Shown here piece by piece: positions 45,633-54,386 of a DNA stretch of 64,000 nt (the stretch's first letter is position 1; each line of letters starts with the position of its first letter). Source of the stretch: Lactococcus termiticola (GTDB lineage: Bacteria > Bacillota > Bacilli > Lactobacillales > Streptococcaceae); contig NZ_BFFO01000007.1 in NCBI RefSeq assembly GCF_003116835.1, positions 1 through 64,000 on the forward strand, given 5' to 3'. The notes beneath the pieces are model-generated. The model was not told where the DNA came from. It saw nothing but the letters and a program-made list of their open reading frames with translations, and did not search any database. The position numbers and the translations under genes are program-made.

Positions 45633-47252
45633 ATGAAAATGTCTTTTGACGGTGTCTTTTTACATCACATGACGGCTGAACTGAGCAATGTCCTCACGGC
45701 AGGCCGGATTCAAAAAATCAATCAGCCCTTTGAGGCTGAACTTCTCTTGACGGTCCGTAGCGAGCGGGTGACCCACAAGGTCTTGCTATCTTCACACCCG
45801 CAATTTGGCCGTGTCCAGCTGACCAAGAAGGATTATATCAATCCTCAAGAGGCCAACACCTTTGTCATGGTCTTGCGGAAATATCTGGCCGGTGCCTTTA
45901 TCGAAAAAATCGAGCAGGTCGACAATGACCGCCAGCTCTGGATTCACATCTCGACCAAGGATGAAATTGGCGACAATCTCAAGATTGCCCTGGTCATCGA
46001 AATCATGGGCAAGCACTCTAACATCATCCTGATGGACAAGACTTCTGGTAAGATTATCGAGTCGATCAAGCACGTTGGCTTCTCTCAGAATCAATACCGG
46101 ACGATACTTCCGGGCTCAACCTACATTGCCCCGCCAAAATCTGAATTTCCCAATCCTTTTACGGCCTCTCGAGAAACCATCTTTGAGGCCCTCCAGACCA
46201 ATCAGCCACTGATGGGGGTCGCTAAAGACACTCGACAGGGGCTCGCTAGCCTCTCTATCGACGCCTTCCAGGAGGCCTTGGAGACAGTCGTCCCCTCTAT
46301 CTATCCTAACGACCGCTTTTCAGCCATCAAGATAGCTGAGGATTATCAGGCCTTTGACAGCCTCTCTGACATGCTTGACTTCTATTATGCTGACAAGGCT
46401 GAGCGGGACCGGGTCAAACAGGTGGCGGCTGAAGTCATTCGCCGGGTCCAAAATGAGCTCAAGAAAAATCGGGATAAGCTCAAAAAGCAGGAGCAAGAGC
46501 TTGCAGCTACCGACAAGGCTGAGATTTTCCGCCAGAAAGGCGAACTGCTCAACACCTATATCTCGCAGGTCCCTAATGACAAGCCTAGCGTCACGCTGGA
46601 TAACTACTATACCAATGAGCCTATCGAGATTGCCCTCGACCTCTCTCGCACACCGGCCCAAAACGCCCAACGCTACTTCCACCGCTATCAAAAGCTAAAG
46701 CAGGCTGTCAAGTTCCTCGGCGAACAGATTGACCATACAAAGGAGACCATCAGCTATCTGGAATCGGTCGAGAGTAACCTGGAAAACGCCGACGTCGCTG
46801 AAATTTCCGACATACGTGAAGAACTCATCCAGACCGGCTTTATCAAGCAACGCCACCGCAATAAAAAGCAGAAAATGCTGCCGCCTGAAAAATATCAGGC
46901 TGAGGACGGGACCATTATCCTGGTCGGCAAAAACAACCTGCAAAATGAGCAGGTCAGCTTCAAGCTGGCAAAAAAGGGCGACCTCTGGTTCCACGTCAAG
47001 GATATTCCAGGGTCCCACGTCTTGATTACCGGCAATAGCGACCCGAGCGATGAGACCATCACCTTTGCGGGCGAGCTGGCCGCCTACTTTAGCAAGGCCA
47101 GAAACTCAAATCTGGTCCAGGTCGATGTCTTGGATGCTAAGAAACTGCATAAACCGACCGGTACACCGCCTGGCTTTGTGACCTATAATCGAGAGAAGAC
47201 GATTCGAGTGACGGCGGATGAGGCGACGATAAAAGCAAGAAAAGTAAAATAA
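45633..47252 (+). CDS. rqcH: RqcH / NFACT family protein (PavA-FbpA-like)
   Basis: A 539-residue protein of the Rqc2/NEMF family. In B. subtilis RqcH binds stalled 50S subunits and directs alanine-tail addition, while streptococcal homologues were described as fibronectin-binding. The NFACT-N domain begins MSFDGVFLHHMTAEL. Long coiled coils cover about 255-300 and 350-400. NFACT-R follows with GNxDLWFHVKDIPGSHVLI-like sequence (GDLWFHVKDIPGSH) and PPGFVTYNREKTI. The family start may be the second ATG at 45639. Confidence 0.93.
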   Translation: MKMSFDGVFLHHMTAELSNVLTAGRIQKINQPFEAELLLTVRSERVTHKVLLSSHPQFGRVQLTKKDYINPQEANTFVMVLRKYLAGAFIEKIEQVDNDRQLWIHISTKDEIGDNLKIALVIEIMGKHSNIILMDKTSGKIIESIKHVGFSQNQYRTILPGSTYIAPPKSEFPNPFTASRETIFEALQTNQPLMGVAKDTRQGLASLSIDAFQEALETVVPSIYPNDRFSAIKIAEDYQAFDSLSDMLDFYYADKAERDRVKQVAAEVIRRVQNELKKNRDKLKKQEQELAATDKAEIFRQKGELLNTYISQVPNDKPSVTLDNYYTNEPIEIALDLSRTPAQNAQRYFHRYQKLKQAVKFLGEQIDHTKETISYLESVESNLENADVAEISDIREELIQTGFIKQRHRNKKQKMLPPEKYQAEDGTIILVGKNNLQNEQVSFKLAKKGDLWFHVKDIPGSHVLITGNSDPSDETITFAGELAAYFSKARNSNLVQVDVLDAKKLHKPTGTPPGFVTYNREKTIRVTADEATIKARKVK

Positions 47253-47261
47253 GATACAGAG

Positions 47262-47288
47262 ACGCAGAAATAACTTTCTGCGTTTTTT
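47262..47288 (+). terminator. Terminator of rqcH
   Basis: ACGCAGAAA and TTTCTGCGT pair around TAAC, then T residues. Confidence 0.85.
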
Positions 47289-47323
47289 ATCTAAAAACTA
47301 AGAACAATAAGCCTAGTTTATCA

Positions 47324-47352
47324 TTGACTTATGGTAAAGATAAGAATATAAT
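47324..47352 (+). promoter_or_regulatory. Promoter of the secreted DUF5648 protein gene
   Basis: TTGACT (47324-47329), 17 bp, TATAAT (47347-47352). The leader is about 48 nt long and ends in AAAAGGGGAAG before the ATG. Confidence 0.82.
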
Positions 47353-47359
47353 AAAGTTG

Positions 47360-47373
47360 TGAAAGCGTTTTAA
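47360..47373. promoter_or_regulatory. CcpA site (cre) at the transcription start
   Basis: TGAAAGCGTTTTAA matches TGWAARCGYWWWCA at 13 of 14 positions and lies at about +1 to +14 relative to the predicted start, the classic position for carbon catabolite repression. Confidence 0.75.
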
Positions 47374-47406
47374 TTTGTTTGAAACTTTAACTAAAAGGGG
47401 AAGCCT

Positions 47407-48168
47407 ATGAACAAAAAGCTTGTCGCAAGCGGTCTTGTCGCTTTTGCTCTCTTAGGGAGTGTAGCTTTTGCAAAAGAGGCCAGTGCAAACAGTACCATCT
47501 ATCGTCTCTACAATACCAACAATCAGGCCCATCTCTGGACTTCTAGCACAAATGAAGCTCAGTCTCTACCTGGGATTGACTGGAACTGGAATTATGAAGG
47601 CCGTGCCTGGGTAGCTCCTAGCAAGGGTACTAACATCTACCGGGTCTACAATCCAAAATCTGGCGAGCACATCTACACTGAGTCAACCAATGAGGTCGAT
47701 GTCTTGTCTAAGAACGGTTGGCGATCTGAAGGTGTGGCCTTCCATTCAGCTGACAAGTGGGGCAAGCCTGTCTATCGTTTGTTCAATGCTAAGGCTGGCA
47801 TCGGTGCCCATTTCGTCACCCTGAGTAGCTATGAACGTGACCAGCTTGTCAAATCAGGCTGGAAATATGAAGGCATTGCCTGGCGCGCCCTCGGGAACTT
47901 CAACTGGACAAAGGCGCAATATAATGCCCTGAAAGAAGGCTCATACACTGGAGCTGGAGGAACAAGCTATAGTAGCATCGTCTCACAACATGGTAATCCT
48001 CAGGAAACTTCAACAACAGAATACGGTAATATTACCTACTTAGCCGTTAGCTATAACAATAGCGACGACTTAATTGATCAAACCTATCGTTCTGTCACCC
48101 TCCTCTTTGTTAAGCAAGCCAATGGTGCTTACAATCTCGTAGATAAGAGCATCACAAATGTGAAATAA
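47407..48168 (+). CDS. Secreted DUF5648 protein with BLIP-like C-terminal domain
   Basis: A 253-residue exported protein. Residues 1-27 are a signal peptide (MNKKLVASGLVAFALLGSVAFA). DUF5648 repeats span about 31-162 (YRLYNTNNQAHLWT, YRVYNPKSGEHIYT, YRLFNAKAGIGAHF). Residues 165-253 (WTKAQYNALKEGSY ... ISIVSQHGNPQE-like) resemble DUF4947/DUF3862 modules of the SmpA/BLIP fold. The role is unknown. It shares its DUF5648 region with the 640-residue protein and the phosphatase pseudogene. The promoter and cre site suggest glucose repression. Confidence 0.82.
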   Translation: MNKKLVASGLVAFALLGSVAFAKEASANSTIYRLYNTNNQAHLWTSSTNEAQSLPGIDWNWNYEGRAWVAPSKGTNIYRVYNPKSGEHIYTESTNEVDVLSKNGWRSEGVAFHSADKWGKPVYRLFNAKAGIGAHFVTLSSYERDQLVKSGWKYEGIAWRALGNFNWTKAQYNALKEGSYTGAGGTSYSSIVSQHGNPQETSTTEYGNITYLAVSYNNSDDLIDQTYRSVTLLFVKQANGAYNLVDKSITNVK

Positions 48169-48170
48169 AA

Positions 48171-48196
48171 GAAAAGCCACTTTGAAGTGGCTTTTC
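48171..48196. terminator. Bidirectional terminator after the DUF5648 gene
   Basis: GAAAAGCCACTT and AAGTGGCTTTTC pair around a 2-nt loop, flanked by A and T runs. Confidence 0.88.
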
Positions 48197-48226
48197 TTTA
48201 CCCTTTATCCTGCTCTCAAGACCAAG

Positions 48227-48248
48227 AAAAAACCAGTCAAACACTGGT
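48227..48248 (-). terminator. Terminator of rnr
   Basis: ACCAGT and ACTGGT pair around five bases, and six U follow on the minus strand, 8 nt after the rnr stop codon. Confidence 0.82.
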
Positions 48249-48255
48249 CTTACTT

Positions 48256-50259
48256 TTACAAAATCTGCTCAAAATCAATCTTCCCAGCCCGCTTATCCGC
48301 AGAGATAGGATGGACCACAATCTTATCGCCAATCCGATAAGCAAAGTCGGTCTTATTGCCCTTGATAATCTCTTCTTCCTCATCGAAGTCGAGCTTTTCC
48401 TTGGTCGGGCTCTTGAGATTCATGATGCGGACGAGGCCCTCGATGGTATTGGGCAACTCGACAAAGCAGCCAAATTTCTGGATGCTGGTGATGGTGCCTT
48501 CAAAGGTCTCATCGAGGTGGTCAGCCATGTATTCTGCCTTCTTCATGGCATCAACCATGCGTTCAGCGACGACTGCCCGACGTTCCCGCTCAGAGCTCTG
48601 CTTGGCAATGGCAGGGATTTTCTCCTTTTGCTCTTCCTTGATTTTATTAGAATGATTGTCAATATAGAGATGAATCAAGCGATGCACGAGCAGGTCAGGG
48701 TAACGTCGGATAGGACTGGTAAAGTGGGTGTAGTTCTTTGAGGCCAGCCCGTAGTGGCCAGTATTCTTTTCAGAATAAATCGCAGTCGACATGGTATGAC
48801 GGAGCTGGTAGCTCATCGACAGCTCATAAGGCGTCCCCTTGATTTCTTCTTGGAAGTACTGGAGGGCCTGGTTGCTGTTGGACGACAGATTGAAGCCCTT
48901 GTCTGCAGCCATGTCTTGGAGTTTTGCAAAGGCCTTTTCTTTTGGCAAGTCGTGGATCCGGTAGATGGACGGGAGCTTGTTCTTGATAAAGTAGGCCGCA
49001 ACCGTCTCATTGGCCGCCAGCATGAAGGACTCAATCATCCGCTCCGCCGTGTCCCGGTCGCGTTTGATGATGTCGATAGGGTGGCCTTTTTCATCGAGGA
49101 CAATCTTGGCCTCAGACTCAGGAAATTCAATCGCCCCCCGGTCGTCACGAGAGCCTTCTAAAATCTCGTGGAGGTCTTTTGCGACTTCGAGCGAATCAAC
49201 AATCTTATCAAATTTATCCCGCATCTCCCGGTGGCCTTCAGCCCCCTTGGTCAGGATTTTATTGACGTTGTTGTAGGTCATCCGGTAGGTCGTCTTGATA
49301 ACAGACGGCATGATTTCAGACTTGACGACCTTGCCCTTATGGTCAATTTCCATGACACATGAGAGGGTCAGGCGTTCTTCTGCTTCATTGAGAGAGCAAA
49401 TCCCGTTAGACAGGCGTTCAGGGAGCATTGGCACCACCCGGTCAACGACGTAGACAGAGGTCCCCCGCTCGATGGCCTCTTCATCAATGATAGAGCCTTC
49501 GGTCACATAGTGAGAGACGTCAGCGATATGAACACCGAGCTCAAAATTACCATTGTCTAATTTTTTAATATGAATCGCATCATCCAGGTCCTTAGAGTCG
49601 TCGCCGTCAATGGTGTAGGTCAGCTCCTCACGGAAGTCCCGCCGGCCTTCAAGATCGGCTTCATCAATGGTCTCAGGAATGCTGTTTGCCATCTTGAGCA
49701 CTGGCTCTGGGAAGCCTTCAGGAATGCCGTTGCCTGAAAGAATCTCAAGAACATCAAGGCCTGGGTCACCCTTGTGACCGATGACATCCGTCACTTTCCC
49801 AATAAAATGCTTGCGATAGGCTGGATACTGGATGATTTTGACCCGGACCAGATCTTCTGCCTGGAAGCCGGCTTCTTTGACAAAAAGATTGTCAGGCAAT
49901 TTCTCATTGCGGACGATGATCCGGGCGACAAAACCATCTTTAGAGAAGTTTTCCCGGTCCTTCTTGCCAAAAGGAATGTAGCTCCCGACCACTTCTGTCG
50001 TCGCACGTTCGACCACCTTATTGATGACCCCGTCAGCCCCGCGTTTGGCTGATTTTGGATGGAGGACCTTGACTTCGACCGTATCACCGTGCATGGCATC
50101 CTTGGTGTTACGAGGGCCGATGAAGATGTCGTTTTCCTTGGTCGTTTCAGTTTCAGGTGTCACAAAGCCAAAGCCCTTGGGATGGGAGTGGAAGACACCT
50201 TTAATTTTATCTTTTTCTTTTGTTTCAGTTTTTACTTCAGTTTTTTCGGCTTTAGCCAT
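48256..50259 (-). CDS. rnr: Ribonuclease R
   Basis: A 667-residue 3'-5' exoribonuclease. Cold-shock domains fill about 20-165, the RNB catalytic domain has DGDDSKDLDDAIHI (aspartates for Mg) and RDDRGAIEFPESEAKI, and an S1 domain lies near 570-650 (TFEGTITSIQKFGCFVELP). It is shorter than the usual 750-800 residues, but lactococci also have one RNase R of this shorter class. A lysine/glutamate-rich head of 18 residues precedes the first domain. Confidence 0.93.
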   Translation of the reverse strand: MAKAEKTEVKTETKEKDKIKGVFHSHPKGFGFVTPETETTKENDIFIGPRNTKDAMHGDTVEVKVLHPKSAKRGADGVINKVVERATTEVVGSYIPFGKKDRENFSKDGFVARIIVRNEKLPDNLFVKEAGFQAEDLVRVKIIQYPAYRKHFIGKVTDVIGHKGDPGLDVLEILSGNGIPEGFPEPVLKMANSIPETIDEADLEGRRDFREELTYTIDGDDSKDLDDAIHIKKLDNGNFELGVHIADVSHYVTEGSIIDEEAIERGTSVYVVDRVVPMLPERLSNGICSLNEAEERLTLSCVMEIDHKGKVVKSEIMPSVIKTTYRMTYNNVNKILTKGAEGHREMRDKFDKIVDSLEVAKDLHEILEGSRDDRGAIEFPESEAKIVLDEKGHPIDIIKRDRDTAERMIESFMLAANETVAAYFIKNKLPSIYRIHDLPKEKAFAKLQDMAADKGFNLSSNSNQALQYFQEEIKGTPYELSMSYQLRHTMSTAIYSEKNTGHYGLASKNYTHFTSPIRRYPDLLVHRLIHLYIDNHSNKIKEEQKEKIPAIAKQSSERERRAVVAERMVDAMKKAEYMADHLDETFEGTITSIQKFGCFVELPNTIEGLVRIMNLKSPTKEKLDFDEEEEIIKGNKTDFAYRIGDKIVVHPISADKRAGKIDFEQIL

Positions 50260-50297
50260 GTTTTTTTATTTCTCGCTTATTCTAAAATTCTTTTCTT

Positions 50298-50306
50298 ATT
50301 ATAACA
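50298..50306 (-). promoter_or_regulatory. Extended -10 promoter of rnr
   Basis: TGT-TATAAT on the minus strand, 38 nt upstream of the rnr ATG and just beyond the purK stop codon. No clear ribosome site is seen in the AT-rich leader. Confidence 0.6.
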
Positions 50307-50319
50307 CAAAAAAAGGACC

Positions 50320-51432
50320 TCAGATAGCCCTTGTTTCCCATAAGCCTGTAGCCTTAATCTCTTGGAGGCTTGCCTCCATATCATCCGTCAAGATGGTAAT
50401 GTGGCCCATCTTCCGGTTATGCTTGGCTTCTGGCTTGCCATAGTCGTGCTGATGCCAGGCTGGATGGCTGGCTTTAAGTGCTTCAGCCCCTGCGACATGT
50501 TGGCCCAAGACATTCATCATCAGGGCAGGCTTGAGAAGCTCTGGCTCAGGGAGTGCCTCGCCCAAAATCCCCTTGATATGCAGGTCAAACTGGCTGAAGT
50601 CACAGGCCTCAATCGTGTAGTGACCACTATTGTGCGGGCGGGGAGCCAGTTCATTGACATAGAGTTCGCCCTCAGCCGTCAGAAACATCTCGACACAGAG
50701 AGTACCGGCTAGCTTCAGCTTCTTAGCAATCATTAGGGCCATGCTATAGGCCTTTTCCTCGACTGCCTTAGAAATCCTGGCCGGTGCAATGGTTCTGTGC
50801 AGGATATTCTCCCGGTGATCATTTTCAGCGATGGGAAAGAAGACGACCTCTTGACCATTGCCTGACATGATGACTGAAATCTCCTGCTCAAAGGCGACGA
50901 AATCTTCGAGAACGCAGTCGGTCTGAGTTAAAAGATCACGGGCCACCACCAAGTCCTCATCCGTCTTGATCACCACCTGCCCATGACCATCATAGCCACC
51001 TGTTGTGGTCTTAAGGACCTGCTTTTTGACGACCTGTTCAGGCAGAGCTTTAGGGTCATCTAACCAGCTCCAGTCAGCTAAATTCACACCACAAGATGCC
51101 AAAAAGGTCTTTTCAGCCTTGCGGTTCTGCGTGATTTCCAACATCTTGATGGACTGGGGAATCGCAACCACCTCTTCAATCTCACGCAGGGCCTCTGCTG
51201 AGACGTTTTCAAACTCATAGGTCACGACATCAGAGGCATAGGCCATCCGCAAGAGGGCGTTGACATCATCATAGTCAGCCTGAATCAGCTCATCAGAAGT
51301 CTTAGCCGCCGAGCAATTAGGATTAGGGTCGAGGCTAATGACCTTGTGTCCCATGTACTGGGCTGAGATGGCCATCATCTGGCCCAACTGGCCCCCACCA
51401 ATAATACCTATCGTCTTCTTTTTATTTTCCAT
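50320..51432 (-). CDS. purK: N5-carboxyaminoimidazole ribonucleotide synthase
   Basis: A 370-residue ATP-grasp enzyme that carboxylates AIR for PurE in purine synthesis. IGIIGGGQLGQMMAI starts the first domain, KTTTGGYDGHGQVVI is the ATP loop, and FLTAEGELYVNELAPRPHNSGHYTIEAC closes the site. It is normally next to purE, but here the dlt cluster and two hydrolases lie between them. Its ATG is 6 nt after TATAAT and has no ribosome site. Two PurBoxes lie upstream. Confidence 0.95.
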   Translation of the reverse strand: MENKKKTIGIIGGGQLGQMMAISAQYMGHKVISLDPNPNCSAAKTSDELIQADYDDVNALLRMAYASDVVTYEFENVSAEALREIEEVVAIPQSIKMLEITQNRKAEKTFLASCGVNLADWSWLDDPKALPEQVVKKQVLKTTTGGYDGHGQVVIKTDEDLVVARDLLTQTDCVLEDFVAFEQEISVIMSGNGQEVVFFPIAENDHRENILHRTIAPARISKAVEEKAYSMALMIAKKLKLAGTLCVEMFLTAEGELYVNELAPRPHNSGHYTIEACDFSQFDLHIKGILGEALPEPELLKPALMMNVLGQHVAGAEALKASHPAWHQHDYGKPEAKHNRKMGHITILTDDMEASLQEIKATGLWETRAI

Positions 51433-51438
51433 AATCTT

Positions 51439-51444
51439 ATTATA
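51439..51444 (-). promoter_or_regulatory. -10 element of purK, apparently leaderless
   Basis: TATAAT on the minus strand ends 6 nt before the purK ATG, placing the expected start of transcription at the A of the start codon. Confidence 0.65.
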
Positions 51445-51450
51445 GGATTT

Positions 51451-51463
51451 TCGTTCGGAAAAA
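51451..51463 (-). promoter_or_regulatory. PurBox-like motif, proximal, at purK
   Basis: TTTTCCGAACGAA keeps the CCGAAC core of AWWWCCGAACWWT and is centred about 25 bp upstream of the start codon. Confidence 0.5.
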
Positions 51464-51502
51464 GGCCTCTCTTATCCCAAAATATAGAAAAAAACCAAAA
51501 CT

Positions 51503-51515
51503 AACGTTCGGTTTT
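51503..51515 (-). promoter_or_regulatory. PurBox, distal, at purK
   Basis: AAAACCGAACGTT matches AWWWCCGAACWWT at 12 of 13 positions and is centred about 77 bp upstream of the predicted transcription start, close to the -76 reported for PurR activation in L. lactis. Confidence 0.75.
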
Positions 51516-52783
51516 TACTGATCAAAATTATCATTATCCCATTCTGGAGAGAGAAATTCCTCATTATCCAGCGTATAGTCGGTCTGACTCGGAGCCTTCA
51601 AGAAACTCTGAATCTGCTTATCGACAGCCAGCCAGCCCCGATTGCCGAAGTGGATGGTTTCTTCGACATAATACTTTTCATTGTACTTGTCGGTCAGGTC
51701 GAGAATATTCGTAAAGCCTTGCGACTGGAGCTGATAAGTAATCTTGTTGGAGAAGTCCTCCAGCTTGTCGTAAGAAAGGCCGGTGTAAGAATACCAGGCA
51801 CCATTGACGGGCTGGATGACAAATTGCACATCGTCATGATTCTTGGCAAAGAGATTGAGGAGTTGCTGGAAGTCAGAGTACTCCGGGCTTTGGAGGTAGC
51901 TGACATTCTTCATTGAGTCCTTCCTCTGCTTCTCTTGCGGAGCCAGATTCTTGGTCCAGACACTGTTTTTGACCTGGTATTTGTTATTATCTGAAGCCTT
52001 TTCACCAGCCTCATAGGCCAGCTTGTCCAGCTCGTCAAAATTTAATTTGTCTGGCAACTCTTGATTGAGGGCGGTCAGATTTTCAGGGTGGAGCTTCAGC
52101 TTGCCCAGGTTCAGCCCTGAAAAGAGGGCATCCTCCCGGTCATGAAGCCGAGAGCCTGCATCAATCTGGAGCTTGTCGGCCAGATAAATCGGATGCCCCG
52201 CCGCCAACTGTCGCATGGCATTGACGATGGCCGGGTCATCCAGAGACTTGAAGCCTAGCATCCGCTTGGCCAGACTCTGTGTGGCCTTGTCCTTAGGGTC
52301 AGCCGACTTCAGCCAGCTGTAGAGGGCGTCTTTGGAGACAAAATTGCTGAGCTCCGCCTCACTGGTCCCTTTTTTAGAGAACCACTGAGGACTGATGATG
52401 AAGACGATTTTACGGTTTTTCATCCGATTGCCGGTCGAGCTCAGATAATAGAAATTCGCCAGTGACTGGGTCCCTGGAGCCCCAATCAGATAGGGCGTGA
52501 CCTTGGGGTCATATTTGGCAAAAAAACTGCTGGGATGGAAGGCATCAAAGTGCTCCAGCTCAGACGAGCCCATGATGGGCAAAAAAGTCTTATCCGCCAA
52601 GGCCTGGTCTTTTACAGAGCTCCCGATGTAAAATTCCCGGATTTTTGGATTGATTGCGACTTCCTTTAGCGTATCCTTGGCATATTTTGGTGTGATGGAC
52701 CAGGGGCCAAAAATGACCAACCCCACCAGGATAAAGGCGAAAATCACAGGCAGGATATGATTCCAAATCTTGTGTTTTTTCAT
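51515..52783 (-). CDS. dltD: DltD, D-alanylation of teichoic acid
   Basis: A 422-residue protein with one N-terminal membrane segment (about 9-28) and an extracytoplasmic SGNH-like domain. Conserved parts are FLPIMGSSELEHFDAFHPSSFF (the GSSEL serine block), FIISPQWFSKKGTS and EETIHFGNRGWLAVD with the catalytic histidine. It moves D-alanine to lipoteichoic acid with DltB. It is the last gene of the dlt operon. Its stop codon lies next to the distal PurBox of purK, so no terminator separates the two. Confidence 0.94.
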   Translation of the reverse strand: MKKHKIWNHILPVIFAFILVGLVIFGPWSITPKYAKDTLKEVAINPKIREFYIGSSVKDQALADKTFLPIMGSSELEHFDAFHPSSFFAKYDPKVTPYLIGAPGTQSLANFYYLSSTGNRMKNRKIVFIISPQWFSKKGTSEAELSNFVSKDALYSWLKSADPKDKATQSLAKRMLGFKSLDDPAIVNAMRQLAAGHPIYLADKLQIDAGSRLHDREDALFSGLNLGKLKLHPENLTALNQELPDKLNFDELDKLAYEAGEKASDNNKYQVKNSVWTKNLAPQEKQRKDSMKNVSYLQSPEYSDFQQLLNLFAKNHDDVQFVIQPVNGAWYSYTGLSYDKLEDFSNKITYQLQSQGFTNILDLTDKYNEKYYVEETIHFGNRGWLAVDKQIQSFLKAPSQTDYTLDNEEFLSPEWDNDNFDQ

Positions 52784-52816
52784 TTGTTCTTCCTTAGTTA
52801 AATCTTTTATAACATC

Positions 52817-53047
52817 TTAGAGTTTCTCTTGAATCCGGTCAGCAATCTTGTTGGCCGTATTCCATTCTTCCCGGTCCATTTCTGAAGGTGGCAGGCTCAC
52901 ACTAAAAGAGCTTTCCAGCTCGACGATAAGCATAATCGCCTTCATTGAGTCGAGAATTCCTTCTTCAAAAAGGTCCATGTCCAGATCTTCACGAAATTCA
53001 TCCGTGCCTGAGACTTGTTCGATGACGTCAAATACTTGTTCTTTCAT
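52817..53047 (-). CDS. dltC: D-alanyl carrier protein
   Basis: A 76-residue acyl-carrier-like protein. The phosphopantetheine site is S34 in FEEGILDSMKAIML. It carries D-alanine from DltA to the membrane step. It lies 33 nt before dltD but 115 nt after dltB, where the family normally leaves almost no gap. Confidence 0.95.
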   Translation of the reverse strand: MKEQVFDVIEQVSGTDEFREDLDMDLFEEGILDSMKAIMLIVELESSFSVSLPPSEMDREEWNTANKIADRIQEKL

Positions 53048-53078
53048 TTTGTTCTACTTTCTAATGTTTATGACCTAA

Positions 53079-53146
53079 AATATGAAAACGATAATTTTTC
53101 ATAATTTTACTAATAAGATGGCTACCTTCGGCTTACTTAAGTGAGC
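53079..53146. other. Hairpins in the long dltB-dltC gap
   Basis: Two inverted repeats lie in the 115-bp gap: TATGAAAA/TTTTTCATA (about 53079-53102) and the 16-bp palindrome GCTTACTTAAGTGAGC (53131-53146). They may process or stabilise the dlt message. Confidence 0.5.
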
Positions 53147-53162
53147 TACAAGCATTGCCAGA

Positions 53163-54386
53163 TTAAAAGTTTGGAATTTCAACATGCATTCCCAAAGCCC
53201 GTTGCAGTGCTGTCCAAGGCAGGCCTGAGAAAATCAGGAAGCCAATCATGACCGCATTAAAGGTAATGAAGATGCTGACCGCCCGGGTCCATCGGTTATC
53301 TGGAATTTTAATTTTCCGTTTTTTCTTAAAGCGGGTCCACCAGTCATAGCCAATCATGAGCAGGGCGTGGTAGATCCCGTAGGCTACATAATAAGGCGTG
53401 AAGCCGTGCCAGAAACCCATGATGGTCATATTGACCAGGTAGCCGACATTCGAAGTCGTCGTCATCTGCTTAAACCAGCGTTTGACCATCATGAATTTGA
53501 CAAATCGCATGAAGACAAAGTCTCGGAACCAGAAGCTAAGACTCATGTGCCAGCGTTGCCAGAAATCATGAATCGACTTGGCCAAGAAGGGCTTGTTAAA
53601 GTTAATCGGCGTGTCAATCCCCATGATATAACTGATCCCAATCGCAAAGAGACTGTAGCCGGCAAAGTTAAAGAAGAGATAGAGGCCGTAGGCATAGGCT
53701 GAGATGGCCATATTGACAAAGCCAGGATTTTGGACAGCCTGAATGGCCACCCCGTGCAGGACATAGGTCTGAATCAGGTAGCCGATAATAAAGTTGTATA
53801 GAAAACCTTGGAAGATAAAGAAAATCCCTTTACCAAGCTTCTCAACATACTTTTCCCTATCGACTGGCGTCTGCATATCCTTCTGAAAACGCCTGAAGCG
53901 GTCAATCGGACCTGACGAAATCGTCGGATAAAAGTAAAGGAAATAGAGGAAATCCTTTACTGGCAGAGCCTTAATCAGGCCATCCCGAATTTCTAAAATT
54001 GTAGAAACGGTCTTAAAGGTCACATAGGATATCCCCAGAAAGCCAATGATTGACGAGGGATGAGCCGGGTCAATGACCGGCGTGAGCTTAACCACAAACA
54101 ATGGGGCAATCGACAAGAGGACGGCGACTACAAAGACCCAGGTCTTATTTGCCGAACCCTCACGGGTCCTGTAATGCTCGTAGAGCTTGATCAGGAGGGT
54201 CTCAAAGACACCAAAGCCCAGAATCGACCAGATGCTCATGGTCGAGCCAAAAGTCAGCCAAAGAAAGGCCAGTGTAAAGAGGACCTGATAGCCCATCCAC
54301 TTCTTGCCATAGGCATGCGCGATAACGAGCGGGATAAGGGCCAGGCCCAACCAGATAAAGTAGGCGGGTGTTCCGTAAGGTTGCAC
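53163..54386 (-). CDS. dltB: DltB, MBOAT acyltransferase for D-alanine export
   Basis: A 407-residue membrane-bound O-acyltransferase with ten or more hydrophobic segments. The catalytic histidine lies in NMTIMGFWHGFTPYYVAYG, and YPTISSGPIDRFRRF and HDFWQRWHMSLSFWFRDFVFMR are MBOAT landmarks. It passes D-alanine from DltC across the membrane. The start overlaps the end of dltA (shared base), so translation is coupled. Confidence 0.95.
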   Translation of the reverse strand: MQPYGTPAYFIWLGLALIPLVIAHAYGKKWMGYQVLFTLAFLWLTFGSTMSIWSILGFGVFETLLIKLYEHYRTREGSANKTWVFVVAVLLSIAPLFVVKLTPVIDPAHPSSIIGFLGISYVTFKTVSTILEIRDGLIKALPVKDFLYFLYFYPTISSGPIDRFRRFQKDMQTPVDREKYVEKLGKGIFFIFQGFLYNFIIGYLIQTYVLHGVAIQAVQNPGFVNMAISAYAYGLYLFFNFAGYSLFAIGISYIMGIDTPINFNKPFLAKSIHDFWQRWHMSLSFWFRDFVFMRFVKFMMVKRWFKQMTTTSNVGYLVNMTIMGFWHGFTPYYVAYGIYHALLMIGYDWWTRFKKKRKIKIPDNRWTRAVSIFITFNAVMIGFLIFSGLPWTALQRALGMHVEIPNF

